A DNA stretch of 51,932 bases from a virus, in IMG/VR virus record IMGVR_UViG_3300045836_000007, positions 1 to 51,932 of that record. One strand, given 5' to 3'. Both the position numbers and the translations under genes were made by a program. Positions within the stretch are counted from its first letter, which is position 1; the number at the start of each line of letters is the position of its first letter. Shown in pieces: positions 26,001 through 32,085 of the stretch. The notes under the pieces are model-generated. The model saw only the letters and a list, made by a program, of their open reading frames with translations, made no database searches and had not been told where the DNA came from.

Positions 26001-26340
26001 ATCGCCTAGTGACTAGCTCACGACAGCGCCCAGGGGCGAACACCTGGGAGGCGATACCCGAAGCTAGGGCTATGTTCTAGCAGGCAGTGCAGCGCGAAGT
26101 CTGTACCGGGTTCTTTAACAATTCGCGGGGTTCCCGTATAGGGGCGTAGTCCAGTGCTAAGAATGCCGGGAGGCATGCTGCCGCATGGATAAAGCCCACA
26201 CTAACGGGCATGGCAGCATGTTGCGCACGGGTTAGAGCTTCAAACTTAAGAGAGGCGAGCGCCAGAAGGCGGACTAGTCAAGCTCCCTAGCGAACCCCCG
26301 TTTTGTCGGGTTTGAGTGAAGCAATCCGGCCGACTATTCA
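26001..26340 (+). ncRNA. GC-rich structured leader segment
   Basis: No reading frame. Visible pairings: ATCGCCT/AGGCGAT (26001-26007 with 26049-26055) enclosing CCCAGG/CCTGGG; GCTAG/CTAGC near 26062-26080; a 10-bp stem GCATGCTGCC/GGCAGCATGT (26173-26182 with 26212-26221) enclosing GCCC/GGGC; and AACCC/GGGTT near 26294-26312. Dense pairing in a GC-rich stretch next to AT-rich DNA suggests a functional RNA, either part of the early leader or a separate transcript. No known RNA family was recognised. Confidence 0.45.
26109..26120 (+). promoter_or_regulatory. boxA-like antitermination sequence
   Basis: GGTTCTTTAACA matches the rRNA boxA consensus TGCTCTTTAACA at 10 of 12 positions and is followed by ATT, as in rrn leaders. 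It precedes several early terminators, consistent with Nus-factor antitermination of the early transcript. Confidence 0.45.
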
Positions 26341-26351
26341 CAATTTGTAAT
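26337..26351. promoter_or_regulatory. Dispersed palindrome, degenerate: TTCACA-N3-TGTAAT
   Basis: One mismatch in the left arm; lies eight bases before the structured 5' UTR of the Cys-repeat gene. Confidence 0.4.
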
Positions 26352-26358
26352 CTTCTGA

Positions 26359-26462
26359 TTATGGATTGTGGGTAGATTGAACGGTCTTAGATTCCTTTGG
26401 GATTAGCCAAAGGCGTTATGCCCCGTAAGGGGAGGGTCTAGGGTCGTTCAACTTATCCATAA
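26359..26462 (+). ncRNA. Multi-stem RNA in the 5' UTR of the Cys-repeat gene
   Basis: Outer stem TTATGGAT/ATCCATAA (26359-26366 with 26455-26462). Continuous 15-bp stem TTGAACGGTCTTAGA with TCTAGGGTCGTTCAA (26377-26391 with 26437-26451; three G-U pairs). Inside lie two hairpins: CCTTTGG/CCAAAGG (26394-26413, loop GATTAG) and CCCC-GTAA-GGGG with a GNRA tetraloop (26421-26432). It ends nine bases before the GGAGG ribosome binding site, the layout of a cis-regulatory RNA. I do not recognise a known riboswitch class. Confidence 0.7.
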
Positions 26463-26480
26463 CCCTATAGGAGGGTGAAA

Positions 26481-26993
26481 ATGCGTTATGAGTCTGTAAA
26501 AACCGAAAAAGGTAACGTGGGTGTTAGCTACATTAGCCAAGCGGAAGCCGACAAACAAGCCGCAGTAATGGACGCTGCAGGCTGCACCAACTGCACCAAC
26601 TGCACCAACTGCACCAACTGCACCCGCTGCACCAACTGCACCAACTGCACCAACTGCACCTACTGCACCTACTGCATCGACTGCACCTACTGCACCTACT
26701 GCACCTACTGCATCGACTGCACCTACTGCACCTACTGCACCAACTGCATCGACTGCACCTACTGCACCTACTGCATCGACTGCAACGACTGCAAAAAGCA
26801 ACCAAAACAATTGATCGGGCTTCGCTGGATTGTGACAATTCGGGCAGAAGGCAGTATCAAAATCGGTTGCCAGGATCACTCAATTTCATTTTGGGAGCGG
26901 GCTTGTGATGGCACTATTTCCAAAATGGACCCGTATGCCCTTTATTTTTGGAATCAATACAAGGGTGTAATTCTCGCTTTGGCGAAGGGGTGA
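26481..26993 (+). CDS. Cys-x-x tripeptide-repeat protein
   Basis: 170 aa from ATG 26481, behind GGAGGG. Residues 35-106 are 24 uninterrupted Cys-x-x units, mainly CTN, CTY and CID, encoded by a 9-bp repeat of TGC-ACC-WAC / TGC-ATC-GAC. It is flanked by an N-terminal [19 protein letters not shown] segment and a C-terminal domain with [20 protein letters not shown] and [14 protein letters not shown] recall similar flanking domains with Cys repeats in other phage or proteobacterial proteins but know no function. A regular three-residue cysteine period suits a beta-solenoid or dense metal/disulfide binding. First gene of the early arm. Confidence 0.8.
   Translation: MRYESVKTEKGNVGVSYISQAEADKQAAVMDAAGCTNCTNCTNCTNCTRCTNCTNCTNCTYCTYCIDCTYCTYCTYCIDCTYCTYCTNCIDCTYCTYCIDCNDCKKQPKQLIGLRWIVTIRAEGSIKIGCQDHSISFWERACDGTISKMDPYALYFWNQYKGVILALAKG
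26577..26800 (+). repeat. 9-bp tandem repeat coding Cys-x-x
   Basis: About 24 degenerate copies of TGCACCWAC/TGCATCGAC in frame. The tract also opens spurious Cys-rich frames on the other strand. Confidence 0.9.
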
Positions 26994-26995
26994 CA

Positions 26996-27085
26996 ATGCT
27001 TTACTATGTCCTGTTTCTCTGCGGCATTATCTTTGTGATAATCCGTAGTATCCATGCTGAGATGGATAAATTCGACGCTGAGTAA
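26996..27085 (+). CDS. 29-aa single-span membrane peptide
   Basis: Begins MLYYVLFLCGIIFVIIRS, a hydrophobic helix of about 15 residues, and ends in an acidic tail. ATG 26996 lies two bases after the preceding stop, behind AAGGGG. Function unknown; early membrane peptides often act on host processes or superinfection. Confidence 0.6.
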   Translation: MLYYVLFLCGIIFVIIRSIHAEMDKFDAE

Positions 27086-27105
27086 CGCAGCGAATTGCAC
27101 GGTTT

Positions 27106-27120
27106 AATACACTGTGTAAT
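27106..27120. promoter_or_regulatory. Dispersed palindrome: AATACA-N3-TGTAAT
   Basis: Intergenic, 85 bases before the 271-aa early gene. Small hairpins AGTGC/GCACT and CCTAG/CTAGG follow. Confidence 0.6.
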
Positions 27121-27204
27121 TCAGTGCGTTAGCACTACTGGCCTAGCAGTTCTAGGTGTTCAATGCCTATGCGCGAGAGTGCGCTAAAGGTTTGGAGCAA
27201 ACAA

Positions 27205-28020
27205 ATGGCTACTCGTTCTTCTGCCGCTGCGGCGGTCAAGGTTCAATCTGGCACTGCTACTCGTGTCGCAATCAACGGCGCGGCCGTGGCTGACGCCTAT
27301 ATCCGCACTATCGCGGAACAAGGCACCAAGCTTCTCAATTTCCTGAACGACATTTTCCAGATGTCGCAGGATGCCCGGAAGGAATTTCGGCTTGGGCTTA
27401 AGGCACACTTGGACAAGACCCGCGAGCAGATCAAGGGCATCAAGACCCAACGCGATGCTGCCCAAAAATCCGGTGATGTGGACGGATACAAAGAATTCAA
27501 CGGTCAACTGAACCTGTTGCAAAAGGGGTTCGATTCTGCCAAGGTTCGCATCAGCGAAGCGACCACGTTCGCGCAAGCGGTCGATTCCGGTTATGCTGAT
27601 TTCAACGTCGGCGATGGCTACCACAAGAGCATTGCCAAGGCACGCATTTATCGGCAAGCCCATGCCAAGGGTGCGGGGCAAGAGGGGGAAACCCGAGGCC
27701 GCAAAGCGAAGGCACCCTATGATGTGCTCAAGGCTACCGCTCTCAAGTTGATCGAAGAGGGGCGGATCACCCATGAAGAACTGGTCAAGGCTCTCAAGAC
27801 CTTGGAAAAGGAAGTTAAGGGTGTGACGCAATCCGATGCGGGCAAGGCCGCACAAGAATGGCAAAACAAACTGACTGCCTCCAACAATCCTGCCCCGCGC
27901 GCCATCGGCCCGTCTCAACAAGTTGAACGCCGTAAGAACAAGGGTACGAAGGCGCAGATGAAGGCCGCAGGGGTTCCGACCGAACGCCGCACCCACGATG
28001 CCCCTCCCGTGGTGCAGTAA
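27205..28020 (+). CDS. Basic helical early protein, GC-rich codons
   Basis: 271 aa from ATG 27205 (GGAG eight bases upstream). Ala/Lys-rich and mostly helical: a coiled-coil central part (about 55-110, with repeated KxxxD/Q spacing), a basic GRKAKAPYDVLKATALKLIEEGRITHEELVKALK segment that could be a helical DNA-binding module (about 170-205), and a disordered basic C-terminus. Codon use (GCC, CGC, AAG, GGC) is much more GC-rich than the rest of the phage, suggesting adaptation to high expression or recent acquisition. Not recognised; a nucleoid-like or regulatory protein is one possibility. Confidence 0.7.
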   Translation: MATRSSAAAAVKVQSGTATRVAINGAAVADAYIRTIAEQGTKLLNFLNDIFQMSQDARKEFRLGLKAHLDKTREQIKGIKTQRDAAQKSGDVDGYKEFNGQLNLLQKGFDSAKVRISEATTFAQAVDSGYADFNVGDGYHKSIAKARIYRQAHAKGAGQEGETRGRKAKAPYDVLKATALKLIEEGRITHEELVKALKTLEKEVKGVTQSDAGKAAQEWQNKLTASNNPAPRAIGPSQQVERRKNKGTKAQMKAAGVPTERRTHDAPPVVQ

Positions 28021-28058
28021 CCCCAACAATTACAACGGATAATCAATCATCAACCGAC

Positions 28059-28085
28059 AGCCCGCCTAACCCGCGGGCTTTTCTT
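28059..28085 (+). terminator. Intrinsic terminator after the 271-aa gene
   Basis: 7-bp stem AGCCCGC/GCGGGCT (28059-28065 with 28073-28079), loop CTAACCC, then TTTTCTTTT. Confidence 0.85.
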
Positions 28086-28097
28086 TTGGAGTGAAGC

Positions 28098-28223
28098 ATG
28101 TACCATCAATTCAAACCTTTTCGCGGGTATCAAATGGCAATGGCTCTCGTCAACGCCGCTATCAAGACCCCGCATCCTCTGTCTGCCACTGTGATTCAGT
28201 GCGCGCAGCGTAACGCGAAGTAA
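28098..28223 (+). CDS. 41-aa peptide between two terminators
   Basis: MYHQFKPFRGYQMAMALVNA start with GGAG eight bases upstream; basic, helical, GC-rich codons like its upstream neighbour. Flanked on both sides by intrinsic terminators, so its expression is probably limited or depends on readthrough. Function unknown. Confidence 0.6.
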   Translation: MYHQFKPFRGYQMAMALVNAAIKTPHPLSATVIQCAQRNAK

Positions 28224-28230
28224 TTCAATT

Positions 28231-28258
28231 AGCCACCCTTTGCGGTGGCTTTTCCTTT
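28231..28258 (+). terminator. Intrinsic terminator
   Basis: 7-bp stem AGCCACC/GGTGGCT, loop CTTTGC, followed by TTTCCTTTT. Confidence 0.85.
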
Positions 28259-28281
28259 TCCAAAACCGAATAGGTGCAACC

Positions 28282-28533
28282 ATGCTACAGGTAATCACAT
28301 TCAACGATCGGCCGTATGCAAACCGCATGCGTGTATTCGCTGCCATGGCACGCAGTCACATTATGCTAATGGAAGATGGCAATTGCAGTCTGGCTCTGGT
28401 CCCCATGGAAAAGAATGACCGACCGTTTGATGCCATGGTGCCCGGATGCATGCCGTGTGAAGTAGATTGCACTGTGTATGCTGCTGAACGCTGGGACGTA
28501 GTGCAGTCTTTGCGCTGCGCTGGTGTTCTGTAG
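28282..28533 (+). CDS. Hypothetical early protein
   Basis: 83 aa from ATG 28282. Mixed alpha/beta, with five cysteines including a PGCMPCEVDC cluster (about 56-65). No family recognised. Its stop overlaps the GTG start of the next gene (TAGTG). Confidence 0.6.
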   Translation: MLQVITFNDRPYANRMRVFAAMARSHIMLMEDGNCSLALVPMEKNDRPFDAMVPGCMPCEVDCTVYAAERWDVVQSLRCAGVL

Positions 28534-28784
28534 TGCTTTACACCGTTGTAAATGCTGATGATGGTAGGATATTCCTAGATAAAGGTAATGCTTTGGAAAT
28601 GGATTGGTGGTTTAACAGCCATCGCTATTACAAAGTGTTATTCGTTCGTCGCAAGATATCCATTCATCGGACGGCACCGGACGTAATGACGTTCTACGTT
28701 CAATTATTTTGGAAAGGGAAAAACCGTGGCAAATATAGAACTGAGTATTCGGGAATGGAAAATTCTCAAACTCGCACTGGATGA
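28533..28784 (+). CDS. Hypothetical protein, GTG start
   Basis: 83 aa. GTG overlaps the preceding stop. Rich in aromatic and basic residues (MDWWFNSHRYYKVLFVRRK). It overlaps the next gene by 59 bases in another frame, so its last 20 residues are less certain. Function unknown. Confidence 0.45.
   Translation: MLYTVVNADDGRIFLDKGNALEMDWWFNSHRYYKVLFVRRKISIHRTAPDVMTFYVQLFWKGKNRGKYRTEYSGMENSQTRTG
28537..28552. promoter_or_regulatory. Dispersed palindrome: TTTACA-N4-TGTAAA
   Basis: Within codons 2-7 of the GTG-start gene at 28533; the same core recurs in the endolysin gene at 1799. Confidence 0.55.
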
Positions 28785-29019
28785 ATTGCATGATGTCTCT
28801 GCTGTAGTCGATGGGCATTCTGTAACTCTGGCAGAATTCAACCATGTATACGATCGAGTTATGGCTGGAATGGGAGAAGACCTCAAAAGAATCGAGGATG
28901 AAAACAAGGAATATGCATCCTCATTCTCTGCGGATGATGCCGAGCAAGAAGCCCGGCATAAGATGCAATTAGCGTCGGCAAAGAAACTTTATACCGGCGT
29001 GGAGCGTCGGAAGAGTTAA
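28726..29019 (+). CDS. Charged helical early protein, GTG start
   Basis: 97 aa: GTG at 28726, preceded by GGAAAGGG. Acidic, almost all helix (REWKILKLALDELHD, then LKRIEDENKEYASSFSADDAEQEARHKMQ). Could be a small inhibitor or adaptor; no family recognised. Confidence 0.6.
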   Translation: MANIELSIREWKILKLALDELHDVSAVVDGHSVTLAEFNHVYDRVMAGMGEDLKRIEDENKEYASSFSADDAEQEARHKMQLASAKKLYTGVERRKS

Positions 29020-29036
29020 GAGTTCAGAGACTAGGA

Positions 29037-29051
29037 TTTACACATTGTATT
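29037..29051. promoter_or_regulatory. Dispersed palindrome: TTTACA-N3-TGTATT
   Basis: Intergenic, 50 bases before the 36-aa gene; followed by a small CCTGCA/TGCAGG hairpin. Confidence 0.55.
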
Positions 29052-29098
29052 TCCTAGTTCCTGCACTTTTGCAGGTTTTATCAGACGGAGAAGGAGAT

Positions 29099-29209
29099 AT
29101 GAAAATCAAACTCTCGTTTCGCACTCTCCTAGATGCTTGGAACTATGCACGACAGCATGGCATCAAGCGTAAACCCCGCCGTGTTTCCATGCACGAGTGG
29201 GTTCTCTGA
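29099..29209 (+). CDS. 36-aa basic peptide
   Basis: ATG 29099 behind AAGGAG. Arg/Lys-rich (FRTLLDAWNYARQHGIKRKP), possibly a nucleic-acid-binding peptide. Directly precedes the tRNA pair. Confidence 0.6.
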   Translation: MKIKLSFRTLLDAWNYARQHGIKRKPRRVSMHEWVL

Positions 29210-29214
29210 TTACG

Positions 29215-29229
29215 ATTACAAGTTGTAAT
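29215..29229. promoter_or_regulatory. Dispersed palindrome: ATTACA-AGT-TGTAAT
   Basis: Perfect 6-bp arms, abutting the first base of tRNA-Leu. Confidence 0.65.
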
Positions 29230-29316
29230 GCCCGGGTGGCGAAATAGGCAGCACGCAGCGCACTTAAAATGCGCCGATCTTAGATCGTGCGGGTTCGAGT
29301 CCCGCCCCGGGTACCA
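29230..29316 (+). tRNA. tRNA-Leu (anticodon UAA)
   Basis: 87 bases with a long variable arm. Acceptor GCCCGGG/CCCGGGT, anticodon loop CTTAAAA (TAA, reads UUA) on stem GCGCA/TGCGC, T-arm GCGGG/CCCGC, encoded CCA. Very close to the bacterial tRNA-Leu(UAA) pattern. Confidence 0.95.
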
Positions 29317-29317
29317 T

Positions 29318-29393
<76 letters not shown>

Positions 29394-29537
29394 CAAACAT
29401 AGAATAGAATATAGCCGATGGGAGTCGGCAAAACCTAAGTTGCAAGTAGTATAGGTATTCACTGACGTACCCTTGGATGCAACCCAAGGATAAGTGAACT
29501 ATCGTGTATCCTGTACACGATGGGGGAATTCCTTTAA
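29394..29537 (+). ncRNA. Structured leader of the DenV gene
   Basis: Three hairpins: GCCGA/TCGGC (29414-29429); TTCACT/AGTGAA (29458-29463 with 29493-29498) enclosing CCTTGG/CCAAGG; and ATCGTGTA/TACACGAT (29501-29521) directly before the GGGGG ribosome binding site. Likely controls translation or RNA stability. Confidence 0.5.
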
Positions 29538-29930
29538 ATGACACGTATCAATGTGGTTCCTGTTGAGGAACTATGTGACCAACATCTACTAGCAGAGCAT
29601 AGGGAACTCACACGTATCCCTAATGGTTTGCTCTCTGGTCGTCTCTCGCTGACCTATCATGACCGACCTTCACACTACACGCTAGGGGCTGGTCATGTAA
29701 AGTTTTTCACTGATAAGATCGGGTATCTTTGGCTGAGGTATCTACAATTACATTCCGAAGCTGTTTGTAGAGGATTCAACGTCACGGATCGTTGGCCTAT
29801 GGATGCCAGGAATATTCCTGAAGGATTGTGGAATTATTACAAGCCTACGCCAGAAGCATTGGCGTTAAACCGTGCGCGTATTCGTGAGCGCATGCCTATC
29901 CACCCTCGATTTACAAACAAACGTGGATAG
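29538..29930 (+). CDS. denV: Pyrimidine-dimer DNA glycosylase/AP lyase (T4 endonuclease V type)
   Basis: 130 aa, like T4 DenV (138 aa). The N-terminus TRIN gives catalytic Thr2 after Met removal; Gln15-His16, Arg22, the catalytic Glu23 (HREL) and Arg26 are at T4 positions. LGAGHVKFFTDK matches the conserved core. It repairs UV cyclobutane dimers, useful for a phage exposed to sunlight. Translation may be regulated by the upstream hairpins. Confidence 0.92.
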   Translation: MTRINVVPVEELCDQHLLAEHRELTRIPNGLLSGRLSLTYHDRPSHYTLGAGHVKFFTDKIGYLWLRYLQLHSEAVCRGFNVTDRWPMDARNIPEGLWNYYKPTPEALALNRARIRERMPIHPRFTNKRG

Positions 29931-30129
29931 ATACAAATTGTATCGGGTCTTAGTGACTCCAATTGAGTGGATTGAGAGTGTGTGCTCGTTTGTGCGTATC
30001 TTTCTATGGCATTATTGCCATTACGCCAATCCAGCAACACATATTAAACATCCGCATTTAAAACACTTTGGGCAATGGTCCGTGTTCAAAGTTGTTTCTT
30101 GGTCTTGGACCCATCGAAACGAGGAATGA
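29923..30129 (+). CDS. Possible small protein, GTG start
   Basis: 68 aa from GTG 29923, overlapping the denV end by 8 bases. Aromatic-rich with one hydrophobic stretch (IEWIESVCSFVRIFLWHYCHY), ending just before the next gene's ATG. No clear ribosome binding site; retained because it fills the gap with an open frame of coding character. Confidence 0.4.
   Translation: MDRYKLYRVLVTPIEWIESVCSFVRIFLWHYCHYANPATHIKHPHLKHFGQWSVFKVVSWSWTHRNEE
29930..29944. promoter_or_regulatory. Dispersed palindrome: GATACA-AAT-TGTATC
   Basis: Perfect arms, at the denV stop codon. Confidence 0.6.
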
Positions 30130-30130
30130 T

Positions 30131-30451
30131 ATGACTCCTGAACGTGCAAAAGAACTGTTGCCTATTATTCAGGCATTTGCTGCTGGTAAGACCGTGCAGT
30201 ATCGCCATCAAGACAGCTTCGATAGCGAGTGGAGAACTGTTGACAACCCCACATGGAGCAATGGACATATATACCGCATCAAGCCGGAAACAAGGAAGTT
30301 TCGTGTTTGTTTACTAAGGGACCCGATCCGTGCGCGCGCCTGGTTGGTCAATAGTACTGACCTAGATGTCAACAAGGTGGAGAGCTATCCCAACTTCATT
30401 CGTTGGCTCACCGATTGGGTGGAATATGAAATCCATGATTCAACTACCTGA
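30131..30451 (+). CDS. Conserved phage protein with YRIKP motif
   Basis: 106 aa from ATG 30131 behind GAGGA. ERAKELLPIIQAFAAGKTVQYR, then W..G.IYRIKPE, resembles small proteins of unknown function common in tailed phages. Ends overlapping the next gene. Confidence 0.6.
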   Translation: MTPERAKELLPIIQAFAAGKTVQYRHQDSFDSEWRTVDNPTWSNGHIYRIKPETRKFRVCLLRDPIRARAWLVNSTDLDVNKVESYPNFIRWLTDWVEYEIHDSTT

Positions 30452-30575
30452 GGGGTTAACACTAAAACAATTTGTAATTCAAATCTTCAACGCCTATTAC
30501 TCCCGTGATCCAGAAGGATTGCGGAAACTTCTTGAATCTCTTATTGAGGTGAAACATGAGCAAGATCATGTATAA
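30426..30575 (+). CDS. Small helical protein
   Basis: 49 aa from ATG 30426 (or 30435). Contains LTLKQFVIQIFNAYYSRDPEG; overlaps genes on both sides. Function unknown. Confidence 0.5.
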   Translation: MKSMIQLPEGLTLKQFVIQIFNAYYSRDPEGLRKLLESLIEVKHEQDHV

Positions 30576-31317
30576 ACTGGTGTCTAAGGACTGGACCACA
30601 CATGGGGGTATGAAGTGGGAAATTGGTAAAACCAATTGTGCTACGAAACCAGGCACTGAAATGTGTACAAACCAAGTGCTTCATTGCTACAACGACCCAA
30701 GACTAGTAGTAATCTTCAACCCTATTCATGCAAATATTTCAGGACCTCACCTTCTGGAAATTCGTGTGGATAAGATTGTCAATTCGGATGGTTTGAAGTT
30801 TGCTTCTAAAGAGCAGACTCCAATTAAGGAGATTGAACCACCTAAACTTTCCCTGAACCAAAAAGTTGCGTTTGCGATTAAATGTGCTCTATTGGTGTAC
30901 AAAGAAGCATCATTTGTGTCTTGGGCCAATAATTGGTTGGGTAATGTGGATCGCTCCGACTCCACCGCCGCCGCCGCCTACGACTACGCCGCCGCCGCCT
31001 ACGCCGCCAGAGCCGCCGCCTACGCCGCCGCCTACGCCGCCTACGCCGCCGCCTACGCCGCCGCCGCCTACGACTACGCCGCCGCCGCCACCGCCTACGC
31101 CGCCGCCTACGCCGCCAGAGCCGCCGCCTACGCCGCCAGAGCCGCCGCCTACGCCGCCGCCTACGCCGCCGCCGCCTACGACTACGCCGCCGCCGCCAGA
31201 GCCGCCGACTCCACCGCCTACGCCGCCGGCCTCGCCGACAACAAAGTTGCCGCTGACAACACTCTTGGAGATAAATTTATCGAGATTATCGATTGGGTAA
31301 TGGAGAATATTGAATAA
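30556..31317 (+). CDS. Ala-Ala-Tyr repeat protein
   Basis: 253 aa. Residues 1-135 form a globular domain (MYKLVSKDWTTHGGMKWEIG, VLHCYNDPRLVVIFNPIHAN, LNQKVAFAIKCALLVYKE) that resembles phage/prophage proteins whose C-termini carry Ala-rich repeats. Residues about 136-222 are mostly AAY/AAA/YDY tripeptides encoded by a 9-bp GCC-GCC-TAC repeat, followed by a helical tail (LGDKFIEIIDWVMENIE). Function unknown. Ribosome binding site GAGGTG. Confidence 0.75.
   Translation: MSKIMYKLVSKDWTTHGGMKWEIGKTNCATKPGTEMCTNQVLHCYNDPRLVVIFNPIHANISGPHLLEIRVDKIVNSDGLKFASKEQTPIKEIEPPKLSLNQKVAFAIKCALLVYKEASFVSWANNWLGNVDRSDSTAAAAYDYAAAAYAARAAAYAAAYAAYAAAYAAAAYDYAAAATAYAAAYAARAAAYAARAAAYAAAYAAAAYDYAAAARAADSTAYAAGLADNKVAADNTLGDKFIEIIDWVMENIE
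30964..31235 (+). repeat. 9-bp tandem repeat coding Ala-Ala-Tyr
   Basis: Degenerate GCCGCCTAC repeats, much more GC-rich than the flanks; they also create an open Pro-rich frame in another phase. Confidence 0.85.
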
Positions 31318-31457
31318 TGGCTACTGAAAGAAACAAAGTTAGAGCACAACAACTGCTCCTTGAGGGTGAAGTAGGTGTCACGGGGCTCAAAGAAATATTG
31401 ACGTTCCTCAGTCGTTGTGTTTGTTTTTTGTTGGCTCGTTATATCAACGGAGATTAA
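31317..31457 (+). CDS. 46-aa protein with hydrophobic C-terminus
   Basis: ATG 31317 overlaps the preceding stop (TAATG). Polar N-terminal half, then LTFLSRCVCFLLARYI, a possible membrane-associated helix. Function unknown. Confidence 0.55.
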   Translation: MATERNKVRAQQLLLEGEVGVTGLKEILTFLSRCVCFLLARYINGD

Positions 31458-31458
31458 A

Positions 31459-31650
31459 ATGCTGATTCGTAAAGTTGATCGTTACACGTATGATGTGTTT
31501 GGTGATGTGGGCTTTGACAACTGGAGCCGCATCCACAAGTTCCCGTGGGGATACAAAGTTGTAAAAGGTATCCGACTGGATAAGGAACTGATGGATCAAG
31601 TGATCCAAAAGCTCCAGGAGTTTCCTCGTGGTTCTCTTCAAAATGTGTGA
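31459..31650 (+). CDS. Small early protein
   Basis: 63 aa from ATG 31459 (GGAG upstream). Beta-rich start (LIRKVDRYTYDVFGD) and a helical end. No family recognised. Confidence 0.6.
   Translation: MLIRKVDRYTYDVFGDVGFDNWSRIHKFPWGYKVVKGIRLDKELMDQVIQKLQEFPRGSLQNV
31550..31565. promoter_or_regulatory. Dispersed palindrome: GATACA-N4-TGTAAA
   Basis: Inside the gene at 31459 (codons for YKVV). Confidence 0.55.
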
Positions 31651-31657
31651 GGTTTAA

Positions 31658-31978
31658 ATGCTTCGTAAGATTCGTTATCACCACTGTCAAAGTAAGTGGT
31701 GGAAGACTGCCTACAAGGGCTACAGCATCATGATGATTCCTGTGGATCAGGAATATGTGGAGCTGCGCCATACGTTCTGTTCCCAACAAGATCAATTCTG
31801 CAAGAGGCAGGCTCGTGAGGAATTGCAGCACAAAGAAGGTGCTATTATTCCCGTGAGTCTTCTTCCACAAGCGGTGGCTGAAATATCTTCTCAAATGTGG
31901 AACGGCGTTCGCATCGGCACCGGCGTTCATGGGGAAAATGCCGATATGTTTGCTTGGTTGTGGAAGTATTTTCTGTGA
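31658..31978 (+). CDS. Hypothetical early protein
   Basis: 106 aa, rich in aromatic and basic residues at the N-terminus (KIRYHHCQSKWWKTAYKGYS), helical after residue 40. No recognised motif. Ribosome binding site GAGG seven bases before ATG. Confidence 0.6.
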   Translation: MLRKIRYHHCQSKWWKTAYKGYSIMMIPVDQEYVELRHTFCSQQDQFCKRQAREELQHKEGAIIPVSLLPQAVAEISSQMWNGVRIGTGVHGENADMFAWLWKYFL

Positions 31979-31986
31979 GGTGAGTT

Positions 31987-32079
31987 ATGGACTGGATTGA
32001 TATGACTAAACTCCTAGTGTTTGTTGCTGGGTTCGCGGGCATTGTTCTTGTGTTTTGTTTTTTGATGGAAAAATTGTAA
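31987..32079 (+). CDS. 30-aa single-span membrane peptide
   Basis: MTKLLVFVAGFAGIVLVFCF hydrophobic helix with a short N-terminal acidic flank; GAGGTGAG ribosome binding site. Second tiny membrane peptide of the early arm. Function unknown. Confidence 0.55.
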   Translation: MDWIDMTKLLVFVAGFAGIVLVFCFLMEKL

Positions 32080-32085
32080 ATAATC

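Larger units (their letters stand above)
24879..26480. other. Non-coding control region between the divergent arms
   Basis: About 1.6 kb with no reading frame I can support on either strand. It is AT-rich from about 25010 to 25250, holding the divergent promoters and hairpins. From 25261 to about 25860 it is rich in short inverted repeats: AGGCCC/GGGCCT (25311-25328), AAACGC/GCGTTT (25382-25400), and AACACCCCT/AGGGGTGTT around 25718-25750. GTTACA repeats lie at 25853-25888, followed by GC-rich, structured sequence to 26462. A replication origin, a long leader RNA and early control sites may all lie here. Confidence 0.75.

Noticed and set aside
26001-26055. Possible tRNA fold with a 7-bp acceptor-like stem ATCGCCT/AGGCGAT
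   Set aside because: Only 55 bases, no standard T-loop or anticodon arm, and CCC instead of CCA.
26577-26800. CRISPR-like periodicity
   Set aside because: Units are 9 bp, contiguous and in frame, without spacers; no cas genes are present.
26448-26879. Cys-rich or Ala/Val-rich antisense reading frames across the Cys-x-x tract
   Set aside because: Low-complexity 9-bp repeats keep several frames open; only the plus-strand frame has a ribosome binding site and non-repetitive conserved ends.
27184-28029. 281-aa minus-strand frame opposite the 271-aa early gene
   Set aside because: GC-rich third positions of the real gene remove stops on the other strand; it would run against the early transcript and has no ribosome binding site.
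30866-31300. Proline-rich frame overlapping the Ala-Ala-Tyr tract
   Set aside because: A shadow of the GCCGCCTAC repeat in another phase, without its own start signal.
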